From positions 1-39,821 of the forward strand of contig CAZNQG010000019.1 of the NCBI GenBank assembly GCA_964575235.1: a stretch of 39,821 nt of DNA. Direction: 5' to 3'. Both the position numbers and the translations under genes were made by a program. Each line of letters starts with the position of its first letter. Position 1 is the stretch's first letter. A model generated the notes under the pieces. The model was given only the letters and a program-made list of their open reading frames with translations. It made no database searches and had not been told where the DNA came from. Below, piece by piece: positions 32,402 through 39,821 of this stretch. This DNA is from SM23-62 sp964575235 (GTDB lineage Bacteria; Bacteroidota; Bacteroidia; Bacteroidales; SM23-62).

Positions 32402-33070
32402 ATGAGCACAATCTTAGAGCAACTTGCACACTGCGTCGAATTCGGAAAGGTCGACCGCAAAACACCCTATCCTCCGGACATGAAGGATAAGGACGGGGCC
32501 GATGAACTGGCCCTCCGGGCACTGGAAGCAGGGGTCGGCCCCAATGAGATCCTGGATGTCAGCCTGATCCCGGCCATGGAGATCGTGGGCAACAAATTCA
32601 GCCGGAACGAGATTTTCGTGCCCCAGATGCTGATGTCCGCTAAGGCCATGGGAGCCGCCATGCAGCACCTGAAGCCTTATTTCCAGTCCGGAGAGGCCAA
32701 ACGCAAGGGAGTTTTCGTCATCGGCACGGTGGCGGGAGACCTGCACGATATCGGCAAGAACCTTGTCGCCATGATGGTGGAGGGCGGCGGATGGGAGGTG
32801 GTTGACCTGGGGGTGGACATCTCTGCCGATAAATTCCTGCAGGCCATCGGAGAACACCCCGGGTGCGTACTGGGACTGTCGGCCCTGCTGACCACGACCA
32901 TGGTGAATATGGACCAGACCGTACGTTCCGTGAAGGAGAAACATCCGGATACGAAGGTCCTGATCGGGGGAGCTCCCGTCACGGATGATTTCCGGTCCAC
33001 CATAGGGGCCGATTATTATTCCCCTGACCCGCAGGGGGCGGTAAATTACCTGGCCAGGCTGGTCTCATAA
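32402..33070 (+). CDS. Methyl-accepting corrinoid protein
   Basis: A 222-residue cobalamin-binding protein of the MtaC/MttC/MtgC type. The N-terminal four-helix cap (about 20-95) has ALEAGVGPNEILDVSLIPAM and FVPQMLMSAKAM. The Rossmann-like domain has the cobalt-ligand motif D113-L-H115-D-I-G118 followed by the usual VDLGVDIS, GLSALLTTTM and IGGAP segments, all conserved. It would accept a methyl group from a substrate through a dedicated methyltransferase and pass it to the next enzyme. That substrate methyltransferase (MtaB, MttB or MtgB type) and a RamA-type reactivator are not in this window. It lies second in the operon, 36 bases before the methyltransferase. Confidence 0.93.
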   Translation: MSTILEQLAHCVEFGKVDRKTPYPPDMKDKDGADELALRALEAGVGPNEILDVSLIPAMEIVGNKFSRNEIFVPQMLMSAKAMGAAMQHLKPYFQSGEAKRKGVFVIGTVAGDLHDIGKNLVAMMVEGGGWEVVDLGVDISADKFLQAIGEHPGCVLGLSALLTTTMVNMDQTVRSVKEKHPDTKVLIGGAPVTDDFRSTIGADYYSPDPQGAVNYLARLVS

Positions 33071-33106
33071 TCCATTTTGTTTAACCGAACGGAAAAATCA
33101 TTGAGG

Positions 33107-33958
33107 ATGGAAACCATACTGAAAGGAAAATCGAAGGAAGTCGTCATCAACAGCGACGGTCCCGTAATGATCATCGGGGAAAGCATCAATCCCACCCGCA
33201 GGAAAAAACTGGTGTCCACGCTATCGGAGAACAACTTCGAATACGTACTGGAACTGGCCGCCGTACAGATCAATGCCGGGGCCGACATTCTGGATGTGAA
33301 CGTCGGTTATCCCGGTGTAAACGATGAAAAACTGCTGCCCGATACGGTCCGGGCCCTGCAGGAGAAATTCGATATCCCCCTCTGCCTGGATTCCCCGAAT
33401 CCAAAAGCAATCGAGGCCGCCCTGAAGGTAGCGCAGGGGAAATGCCTCATCAACTCGGTGAACGGGGAGGAGAAGTCCCTCGCCGCCGTGCTCCCGATCG
33501 CAAAGGAATACGGGGCAGCGGTCATCGGACTGGTCATGGACGACGACGGCATCACCCACGATCCCCGTAAACGGCTCGGCATCGCGGAGAAGATACTGGA
33601 GCGGGCTGCCCGGATGGGGATCGCGCAGGAAAATGTGGTCGTCGACCCGCTGGCCATGGCCGTAAGCGCCGATTCCACGGCATGCCTCGTGACCCTTGAG
33701 ACCATCCGCCTGGTACACGAGAAACTCGGGGTGAACATGACCGAGGGTACGAGCAATATTTCCTATGGACTGCCGAACCGGGAGGCACTCAACTCAGCCT
33801 TCCTGACCCTTTCGATCCTCAACGGGGTCACCTGTCCCATCGCCAATCCCGTCAGGATTACGGCCGCGGCGAGGGCGGCGGACCTGGTGCTGGGGAGGGA
33901 CGATTACGCCATACGCTTCGTGGAACATTACCAGAGCATGGCTGAAAACCAGGAGTAA
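33107..33958 (+). CDS. Corrinoid:tetrahydrofolate methyltransferase (pterin-binding, MtgA/AcsE-like)
   Basis: A 283-residue TIM-barrel pterin-binding methyltransferase. ATG 33107 is chosen; a TTG ten codons earlier (33077) also reads open but lies just behind the previous stop. Family features are MIIGESINPTRR at the start, GADILDVNVGYPG, LCLDSPNP, LINSVNGE, VIGLVMDDDGI, VVDPLAMAVS and TSNISYGLPNR, the pterin-site asparagine region. It matches the second-step methyltransferases that move a methyl group between a corrinoid protein and tetrahydrofolate, and lacks the fused domains of methionine synthase. With the neighbouring reductase and ligase it fits the entry of a methyl group into the folate pathway. 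Direction is inferred from context. Confidence 0.92.
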   Translation: METILKGKSKEVVINSDGPVMIIGESINPTRRKKLVSTLSENNFEYVLELAAVQINAGADILDVNVGYPGVNDEKLLPDTVRALQEKFDIPLCLDSPNPKAIEAALKVAQGKCLINSVNGEEKSLAAVLPIAKEYGAAVIGLVMDDDGITHDPRKRLGIAEKILERAARMGIAQENVVVDPLAMAVSADSTACLVTLETIRLVHEKLGVNMTEGTSNISYGLPNREALNSAFLTLSILNGVTCPIANPVRITAAARAADLVLGRDDYAIRFVEHYQSMAENQE

Positions 33959-34003
33959 ATGAACCGAATTGATCAGAATAGAACCGAACTGAACTGAATC
34001 AAG

Positions 34004-35464
34004 ATGTCTTTATTCACACCGGGCAGAAGATGGCAGCCGCCCTTTTTCCCTTTTAAGAAGGAAAAATTAGGGCGGAGGATGCTGGCGAGAACCGAACGCT
34101 GGATCAAGGGGCCCCTTTTCGGATGCAGGATGTGCGGGAACTGCCTGCTGCAGGAAACCGCCTACATCTGCCCGATGGAGTGCCCGAAAGGAATGCGGAA
34201 CGGGCCCTGCGGGGGATCATCCCCCGAACGCTGTTATGTTGACGAAACACGCCCCTGCATCTGGTACCGGATCTACGAACGGGCCCACCGGATGGGCAGG
34301 CAGGAAATCCTCCTCGAGGTTCTGCCGCCGCTGGATTGGGACAGGGTCGGCACCGAGACCTGGGGAACATTGGTACGGCAGGTCAGGAAGTTCGGTACGG
34401 GTAAATTCGTAAGAAGCCTTTTCTCACGGGACAAGGCAAGAAAAACATTCGCATGGGACTCCGTTTTCCGGCCGATCCGTCAGCCCGAATGGTGGAACGG
34501 GGATTCGGAGTACCATCCACCGGCCTATGACGAACCCATCTCTGAGCTCGAACGGCAATTACGCAGCGGCCGGTTCGTCGTGACCACCGAGGTGTCACCC
34601 CCGCTGGGCACATCCACCGGGAAGCTGAAGCGGGATATTGAAATGGTCAAGCCCTTTGTAGCCGCTGTGAATTTCACGGACAGCGCCTCCGCCAGTCCCC
34701 GCATGTCCAGCATGGCCTGCTGCAAGGTGGCGGCTGAGCTGGGTGCCGACCCGGTGCTTCAGATCGCGGCGAGGGACAAAACCCGGAGCGGGCTGCAATC
34801 GGATATCGTGGGCGCGAACCTGATGGGCGTTCGCAACGTCCTGTGCATCACCGGTGACAGCGCCCGAATCGGTCCATCCCCGACCAGCAACACCAACATC
34901 CTCGACGTGGACGCCGTCCAGATGCTCTGGATCCTCAGGAAAATGAGGGATGAGGGAAGCTACCTCGACGGCAGGAAAATGAAGGAATCCCCCAGGCTCT
35001 TCCTGGGGGCGGCCGCATCGCCCTTTGCATCCGAGCCGAAGTTCCAGGCCCTGAGGGAGCATAAAAAGATCAACGCGGGGGCGCAGTTCTTCCAGACCAA
35101 CCTGGTTTTTGATGTCGGGGGATTCGACCGCTGGCTGGAGGCGTTGTATGACAGGGATATCCTGGACAAGGTCTACATTCTGGCCGGCGTTACCCCGATC
35201 CGGAGCCATAGAATGGCCCTTTACCTGCACCACAAGATCCCCGGTGTCACGGTACCGCGTGAAATCCTGAAGAAGTTCGAGAATGCAAAGGAAAATGCCC
35301 AGGAAGAACTCGGCATACAGATCGCGTTGGAAATCATAAATGCCATTAAAACCAGGCAGGGGATCAGCGGCATCCACCTGATGTCGGTAGGCTGGGAATC
35401 CGTCGTGCCGAGGATCATCCGGGACAGCGGGCTGGAACACCAAGTAAAAAATGTAAAAGCATAA
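34004..35464 (+). CDS. Methylene-tetrahydrofolate reductase with fused MetV-like N-terminal domain
   Basis: A 486-residue fusion. Residues about 24-100 match the MetV-like domain known as the methylene-THF reductase C-terminal domain (PF12225), with eight cysteines (C41, C44, C47, C56, C60, C69, C77, C85) and the NGPCGGS motif, consistent with a metal or iron-sulfur site. A linker leads to a MetF-type barrel from about 188 (FVVTTEVSPPLG, AVNFTDSASASPRMSS, GVRNVLCITGDS, GAQFFQTNLVFD, YILAGVTPIRS). In acetogens MetV and MetF are separate subunits, sometimes with an RnfC2 electron-transfer subunit. Here the two are joined in reverse order of the PF12225 name, and no RnfC2 gene is present. It interconverts methyl- and methylene-THF. 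It starts 45 bases after the methyltransferase gene. Confidence 0.9.
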   Translation: MSLFTPGRRWQPPFFPFKKEKLGRRMLARTERWIKGPLFGCRMCGNCLLQETAYICPMECPKGMRNGPCGGSSPERCYVDETRPCIWYRIYERAHRMGRQEILLEVLPPLDWDRVGTETWGTLVRQVRKFGTGKFVRSLFSRDKARKTFAWDSVFRPIRQPEWWNGDSEYHPPAYDEPISELERQLRSGRFVVTTEVSPPLGTSTGKLKRDIEMVKPFVAAVNFTDSASASPRMSSMACCKVAAELGADPVLQIAARDKTRSGLQSDIVGANLMGVRNVLCITGDSARIGPSPTSNTNILDVDAVQMLWILRKMRDEGSYLDGRKMKESPRLFLGAAASPFASEPKFQALREHKKINAGAQFFQTNLVFDVGGFDRWLEALYDRDILDKVYILAGVTPIRSHRMALYLHHKIPGVTVPREILKKFENAKENAQEELGIQIALEIINAIKTRQGISGIHLMSVGWESVVPRIIRDSGLEHQVKNVKA

Positions 35465-35474
35465 AACCAATGCC

Positions 35475-37142
35475 ATGAATGACCTTGAAATCTCAAGAAC
35501 CGTAAAACTCAGGCATATCAGCGAAATAGCCGGGAAGCTGGGTATCCCTGAGGACAATCTCGAGCTGTTTGGTAAGTACAAGGCCAAACTGCCCCTATCC
35601 CTGATCGATTCTGCAAAGATCGGGAACAGCAAGCTGATCCTGGTTTCGGCCATCTCCCCAACACCTGCGGGGGAGGGCAAGACCACCACATCCATCGGCC
35701 TTTCGGAAGGATTAAACCGGCTGGGCAGGAGATCCACCGTAGTCCTCAGGGAGCCTTCCCTGGGACCCGTATTCGGGATCAAGGGGGGTGCCACCGGCGG
35801 TGGATATTCACAGGTGCTTCCCATGGAGGACATCAACCTGCACTTTACCGGCGATTTTGCGGCCATCGAGAAGGCCCATAACCTGCTGGCGGCCATCATT
35901 GACAATAACATACAATCGAGGACCAATTCCCTGAACCTGGATGCGCGAACCATATCCTGGAAAAGGGTGATCGACATGAACGACCGGTCGCTGCGCAGGA
36001 TCATCGTGGGACTCGGCGGGACCACCCATGGCATCCCCCGGGAATCCGGCTTCGATATAACCGCTGCCTCCGAGATCATGGCCATCCTCTGCCTGTCGGA
36101 TGACCTTAAAAACCTGAAGGAAAGACTGGGCAACATTTTCATCGGCTATACCTTCAATAAGGAACCCATTTATGCACGCGACCTGAAAGCTGAAGGTGCG
36201 ATGGCCGCCCTGCTCAAGGATGCGATTAAGCCGAACCTGGTCCAGACCCTGGAAGGAAATCCGGCCATCATTCACGGGGGCCCCTTTGCCAATATTGCCC
36301 AGGGTACCAATTCCATCATAGCAACCCGCATGGGGATGACCCTTTCGGAATACACGGTGACCGAGGCCGGGTTTGGATTTGACCTGGGTGCAGAGAAATT
36401 TTTCGACATCAAGTGCATGAATGCCGGATTTTCCCCCAAAGCTGTCGTTCTTACGGCCACCATACGGGCCCTGAAGTACCACGGTGGAAAGCCCCTCGAT
36501 GCCTTGAAGGAACCGGACTGCGAAGCTTTGCAGAACGGACTGCCCAACCTCGAGAAGCATTTGGAGAACATCCGGCATTTCAACGTTACCCCGGTCGTGG
36601 CCATCAACCGGTTCGGAAGCGATTCGGACGAAGAGATACAGGTTATCCGGGACAAAGCCGAAAAACTCGGGGTGAAATGCGCCGTTTCGGAAGTCTGGTC
36701 AAAAGGAGGGGAAGGCGCCCGGGAGTTGGCAGAAAAAGTCATAGAGGTTGCCGAGTCCGCCCCCCGGGCCTTCAAGCCCCTGTACGATTGGGACTGGGAT
36801 GTGAAGAAGAAGATCGAAACCGTTGCGACCCGGATATACGGCGCCGAGTATGTGGATTACACACCCCAGGCGAAAAGCGACCTGAAGCGGATTGATGCGC
36901 TTGGACTGGAAAAGCTCCCGGTCTGCATCGCAAAGACCCAGCAGTCCCTCTCGGACAATCCCAAACTGCTGGGCAGGCCCAAGGATTTCATCATCACGGT
37001 GCGGGAGATCGAAATTGCATCCGGCGCCGGCTTCCTTATCCCCATCACGGGAAACATCCTGCGCATGCCCGGCCTGCCTGCCCATCCGGCTTCCGAGCAC
37101 ATCACCATCGACGACGACGGCAACATCGTCGGGATGAGTTGA
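35475..37142 (+). CDS. fhs: Formate-tetrahydrofolate ligase
   Basis: A 555-residue full-length enzyme. The P-loop TPAGEGKTTT lies at 63-72, followed by REPSLGPVFGIKGGATGGGYSQ, the pterin-site region HGGPFANIAQG and the TEAGFGFDLGAEKF stretch; it ends with LRMPGLPAHPASE. The reaction is reversible: formate, ATP and THF give formyl-THF, or formyl-THF gives formate and ATP. As the last gene of an operon feeding methyl groups into THF, it would allow oxidation of the methyl group to formate with ATP formation, provided a FolD-type dehydrogenase/cyclohydrolase is encoded elsewhere. The start lies 10 bases after the reductase stop, so the two are tightly coupled. No clear terminator is seen in the 56 bases before the convergent peptidase gene. 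Confidence 0.96.
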   Translation: MNDLEISRTVKLRHISEIAGKLGIPEDNLELFGKYKAKLPLSLIDSAKIGNSKLILVSAISPTPAGEGKTTTSIGLSEGLNRLGRRSTVVLREPSLGPVFGIKGGATGGGYSQVLPMEDINLHFTGDFAAIEKAHNLLAAIIDNNIQSRTNSLNLDARTISWKRVIDMNDRSLRRIIVGLGGTTHGIPRESGFDITAASEIMAILCLSDDLKNLKERLGNIFIGYTFNKEPIYARDLKAEGAMAALLKDAIKPNLVQTLEGNPAIIHGGPFANIAQGTNSIIATRMGMTLSEYTVTEAGFGFDLGAEKFFDIKCMNAGFSPKAVVLTATIRALKYHGGKPLDALKEPDCEALQNGLPNLEKHLENIRHFNVTPVVAINRFGSDSDEEIQVIRDKAEKLGVKCAVSEVWSKGGEGARELAEKVIEVAESAPRAFKPLYDWDWDVKKKIETVATRIYGAEYVDYTPQAKSDLKRIDALGLEKLPVCIAKTQQSLSDNPKLLGRPKDFIITVREIEIASGAGFLIPITGNILRMPGLPAHPASEHITIDDDGNIVGMS

Positions 37143-37198
37143 TAACAGCAGGAACCGGCCCGGATAGTGGACGATCAGTAAAAATGCCCTGCCGCGGG

Positions 37199-39106
37199 TT
37201 ACGGTGCTTCTTCGGCAGCCTCCTTCATGTGCGCATCGAGGAAGCGGATCATGGCGTTGTAGAAGTCAAACTGGTTTGCCTGCTCGTAGAATCCGTGCCC
37301 CTCGTTCTCCTTCACCATGTATTCCACCTCGATGCCCCTTTTCCTCAGGGCATCGATCATCTGGTCGGATTCATCCTTGTTCACGCGGGGGTCGCGGGCT
37401 CCCTGTGCAATGAACATGGGGGCCTGGATCCGGTCCACGTGGAGCACCGGGGAGACTTCTGCCAGGAAAAGGCTGTCTTCCGCGGGATTTCCGACCATCT
37501 CGTAGAACATGGCGCGCAGGGGTTCCCAGTAGGGCGGGATGGTGTTCATGAAGGTGAACATGTTGCTTATGCCGACGTAATCCACCCCGCAGCAATACAA
37601 TTCCGGGGTCAGGGTCATTCCGGCCAGGACCGCGTACCCGCCGTAACTTCCGCCATAGATGGCAATCCGCTCGGGATCGGCGATCCCCTGTTCGATGAGC
37701 CACTGCGCGCCGTCGGAGATATCATCCTGCATGGTCCGCCCCCACTGCCTGAAGCTTTTTTGCCAGAACTCCTTGCCGTAGCCGGTCGATCCCCGGAAGT
37801 TCATTTGAAGCACCGCGTAACCGCGGTTGGCCAGCATCTGCACTTCGTCGTTGAAGCCCCAGTAGTCACGGGCCCAGGGACCCCCGTGGGGATTTACCAC
37901 GACGGGCAGCTTCCTGGGTTTTACGCCCAGCGGAAGGGTCAGGTAGCCGTGGATGGTGAGTCCGTCGCGGGACTGATAACTGATCGACTCCATACGGGCC
38001 ATGTACTCTTCGTTGAGCCATGGCGTGATTTCGGTAATGAAAGTAAGTTCCTTCGTGCTGTCGTTATACAGGTAGTATGACCCCATTGTGCGGTCGCTGC
38101 GGGCCAGTATAATGAATTGGTCCTCGTTCAGGTTGCCGGATACAACGCCGACTTCATAACCGGGCAGTTCCCCTTTGAGATGCATGTACATTTTTTCGGC
38201 CTGCTCGTCGAAAAAATGCCGGTGTGTCTTGTCCGTCACATAGGATGCATAGGTCAGCACCTTGCGCTTGCGGGAATAGCCCAGGTTCCGGACGTCCACT
38301 TCCGGGGTCTCGAAAACCACCTCCAGTTCTTCGTCTTTCTGGGGATCGTAAAGGACAAAGGCTCCCTTGTCCCGTCCCAGGTCTGAATAGCAGTATATGT
38401 TCCGGTTGTCGAAATCGAAAAACATGGCGTAAAAGGATTCCTTGAAGTTCAGGTTCTTCAGTTCCCTGAAATCCTGGTCCTCGCTGTCACGGTAGCGGAA
38501 ACTGAAATTCACCCCGTCCGTGGCCGTGGCAAGGCGAAGATTCCCGTCGTGGTCCGTATCCCATTCGACGATGTCGCCCGGGTTTTCGGCCAGCAGGGTA
38601 AGCTCTCCCGTCACCAGGTTGAAACGGTAGGGATCGAAGACCTGTGGATTTCTTTCATTCGTCGTAATCAGGATCTCATCCGGCTTTTCGATCAGGATGT
38701 CCAGGATTTCCGCCCTGACATTCTCCCTTGCAAATACCGTTTTCTCCTCCCCGGTCTCCACGTTGATCGAAAACAGCTGCATATTTTCATCCCCACCTAC
38801 ATCCTTTACATAGAGGATGGTGTTGTCGTTCGCCCAGAAATAATTGTAGAGGGATCTTTCGACCTCGTTGGTGATGCGTGTGGCTTCTTCCTCACCGGCT
38901 TTCATGATGAATACGTTCATTTTTTCCTGGTAGGGTCCCATATAAGACAGGTAGGCCCCGTCGGGGGAGATCTTGAAGTTCACCTTTTCGGGTTTCCTGA
39001 AAAAGTCCTCTACGGGAATCACCGGAGGTTTTTCAACGGATGGCTGGCAGCCGCTGATTAAAGCGATCAGCGGCACCAGAAAAAAGAGGGAAACTTTATT
39101 TTTCAT
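37199..39106 (-). CDS. S9 family prolyl oligopeptidase-like lipoprotein
   Basis: A 635-residue peptidase with lipobox LISGC (C20), so membrane-anchored in the periplasm or outer membrane. The N-terminal part is a beta-propeller-like region (ISPDGAYLSYMG, NYFWANDNTILYVKD). The C-terminal catalytic domain has a complete triad: S487 in GGSYGGY, D572 in QGARDPRV and H604 in NEGHGF; NPHGGPW marks the oxyanion region. It resembles acylaminoacyl- or dipeptidyl-peptidase-like S9C enzymes and is distinct from the larger S9 protein in this window, with different length, anchor and propeller. It is monocistronic with its own promoter and convergent with fhs. It probably scavenges peptides. Confidence 0.93.
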   Translation of the reverse strand: MKNKVSLFFLVPLIALISGCQPSVEKPPVIPVEDFFRKPEKVNFKISPDGAYLSYMGPYQEKMNVFIMKAGEEEATRITNEVERSLYNYFWANDNTILYVKDVGGDENMQLFSINVETGEEKTVFARENVRAEILDILIEKPDEILITTNERNPQVFDPYRFNLVTGELTLLAENPGDIVEWDTDHDGNLRLATATDGVNFSFRYRDSEDQDFRELKNLNFKESFYAMFFDFDNRNIYCYSDLGRDKGAFVLYDPQKDEELEVVFETPEVDVRNLGYSRKRKVLTYASYVTDKTHRHFFDEQAEKMYMHLKGELPGYEVGVVSGNLNEDQFIILARSDRTMGSYYLYNDSTKELTFITEITPWLNEEYMARMESISYQSRDGLTIHGYLTLPLGVKPRKLPVVVNPHGGPWARDYWGFNDEVQMLANRGYAVLQMNFRGSTGYGKEFWQKSFRQWGRTMQDDISDGAQWLIEQGIADPERIAIYGGSYGGYAVLAGMTLTPELYCCGVDYVGISNMFTFMNTIPPYWEPLRAMFYEMVGNPAEDSLFLAEVSPVLHVDRIQAPMFIAQGARDPRVNKDESDQMIDALRKRGIEVEYMVKENEGHGFYEQANQFDFYNAMIRFLDAHMKEAAEEAP

Positions 39107-39132
39107 GGATGTAAGATTTTGATTCGGTTAAA

Positions 39133-39163
39133 CAAATGTATCAAACCGTACAATGCAATCCAA
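39133..39163 (-). promoter_or_regulatory. Promoter of the S9 lipoprotein gene
   Basis: On the minus strand: TTG (39163-39161), 20 bases, then a perfect TACATTTG (39140-39133). The ATG at 39106 lies about 20 bases after the predicted start site. Confidence 0.6.
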
Positions 39164-39226
39164 GGTTTTAAGGGTGTTATAATCCTTTACGCATGGTCCG
39201 TTACCCTTTGAAATCAGGATATCCGT

Positions 39227-39367
39227 TTAAGCTGCAGGAAGGTCATCCCGTATTCCCCCGAAGAGGGCAAGCTTAAAAATCTTCAGGTAACAATCCACCT
39301 CGACAAAACCGATCTCACGAAGCCATTCACACTGTTTTCCCACCGATTCCAGCAGATTCAGCTTCGA
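39227..39367 (-). pseudogene. C-terminal remnant of an SAM-dependent methyltransferase-like gene
   Basis: Directly after the stop of the barrel gene, in the same frame, 46 codons are open on the minus strand up to TAA 39229-39227. They read SKLNLLESVGKQCEWLREIG, then FVEVDCYLKIFKLALFGGIR and a short end. The pattern QCEWLREIGFVEVDCY with LALFGG is the usual C-terminus of class I methyltransferases (a helix, then a strand ending in FGG). No start codon or N-terminal SAM-binding motif is present, so it would be a deletion remnant. The identification rests on a short motif. Confidence 0.45.
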
Positions 39368-39820
39368 TTATCTCCTTTTATCCCGGAACAGCGATCCCAG
39401 GTTCAGCTCCCAGATGAGTTCGACGGCCCGGTTATAAGCCTTCAGGTTCCCCGTCCTGAAGTTGTTCTGCAGGCCATGCTGATACCTGAGCCCGATAAAA
39501 CCGGTCTCTCCCTGGTAGCCGATCCCGCAAAGGAATCCCAGGTCACCGGGATTGCAATAGCTCGTGATCTTGATGTTCTCCCGCTCATCCACCAGTCCCA
39601 GGGTAATCACCGCCGTGGTTGCCGCTTCCATGCGCTCCTGCGGATCGTACCATTTTGCGACATAGAGCCGGCCGTAATACCCGCCGAACTGCAGGCTGAG
39701 TCCCTTAACCGGCTGCAGGGAAAACAACAGCGGGAACTGGACATATTTGAATTTTACCTTCTCATCGATGTTCCCTTCCGGCGGATAATCGATCCAGGCT
39801 CCCAGGCTTGCCAGCCTGCC
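39368..39820 (-). CDS. PorT-like outer-membrane beta-barrel protein (partial)
   Basis: The frame runs off the right edge, so the N-terminus and signal peptide are missing; 150 residues are visible. The TTG at 39727 is an internal codon, not a start, since the upstream frame is open and protein-like (ASLGAWIDYPPEG, KVKFKYVQFPLLFSLQPVKG). It shows the alternating strands and Gly/aromatic pattern of the outer membrane protein beta-barrel domain family (PF13568-like): YVQFPLLFSL, LSLQFGGYYGRLY, LGFLCGIGYQGE and GFIGLRYQHGL. PorT-like barrels are frequent in Bacteroidota and mostly uncharacterised. The C-terminus is basic (FRDKRR), unlike the usual aromatic end. Confidence 0.65.
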   Translation of the reverse strand, partial: GRLASLGAWIDYPPEGNIDEKVKFKYVQFPLLFSLQPVKGLSLQFGGYYGRLYVAKWYDPQERMEAATTAVITLGLVDERENIKITSYCNPGDLGFLCGIGYQGETGFIGLRYQHGLQNNFRTGNLKAYNRAVELIWELNLGSLFRDKRR

Positions 39821-39821
39821 G

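Noticed and set aside
33077..33106. TTG at 33077 as start of the methyltransferase gene
   Set aside because: It adds ten residues not typical of the family; ATG 33107 gives the expected length and start.
34595..36142. 515-codon open frame on the minus strand across the reductase and ligase genes
   Set aside because: It lies opposite two well-conserved enzymes and spans their junction, and its product is low in recognisable motifs. It is a shadow of codon bias on the other strand.

Overview
The window looks like a chromosomal stretch from a Bacteroidota bacterium, probably Bacteroidales or Marinilabiliales-like. The signs are the Bacteroidota promoter pattern (TTTG, about 19 bases, TAnnTTTG) before several genes, a TonB-dependent receptor with a carboxypeptidase-regulatory N-terminal domain, large single-chain FtsX/MacB permeases, a sigma-54 regulator plus kinase pair, a PorT-like barrel protein and S9 peptidases with secretion signals. 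The taxon is inferred from gene content; no marker gene is present.

Layout. 1-8051: the tail of an unknown gene, a leftward FtsX-type permease, a divergent NtrC-type regulator and histidine kinase, and a secreted S9 peptidase. The permease has a near-consensus sigma-54 promoter with repeats upstream that could be the regulator's enhancer. 8090-11908: a tRNA(CAU) gene followed by two accessory segments, each closed by a displaced copy of the tRNA 3' half (9769-9816, 44/48 identical; 11864-11908, 37/45 identical). They carry an AT-rich AAA/DUF4143 ATPase gene, a lipoprotein alpha/beta hydrolase broken by an in-frame TAG, and a DUF2807 lipoprotein. No integrase is present. 11944-22104: a large leftward gene fusing an endonuclease Q-like PHP nuclease to a UvrD-type helicase, then a GH3 glycosidase, a second FtsX permease and a type I glutamine synthetase. 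22550-27801: a leftward cluster of a stand-alone carboxypeptidase-regulatory domain protein, a TonB-dependent receptor and a beta-helix lipoprotein, ending in a clear terminator, then a rightward MORN-repeat protein. 27829-31063: a DUF1846 protein and a phytoene-desaturase-like FAD oxidoreductase.

The most notable system is the rightward operon 31353-37142: a GntR/LacI-type regulator, a corrinoid protein, a pterin-binding methyltransferase, a methylene-tetrahydrofolate reductase fused to a MetV-like cysteine-rich domain, and formate-tetrahydrofolate ligase. Together these would take a methyl group from a corrinoid protein onto tetrahydrofolate and oxidise it towards formate with ATP formation (or run in reverse), given a FolD elsewhere. 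The substrate-specific methyltransferase, the corrinoid-reactivating protein and CO dehydrogenase/acetyl-CoA synthase are absent from the window, so the methyl donor is unknown. A truncated enolase-superfamily gene lies just upstream.

The right end (37199-39821) has a lipoprotein S9 peptidase with a good promoter, a methyltransferase C-terminal remnant, and an outer-membrane barrel gene running off the edge.
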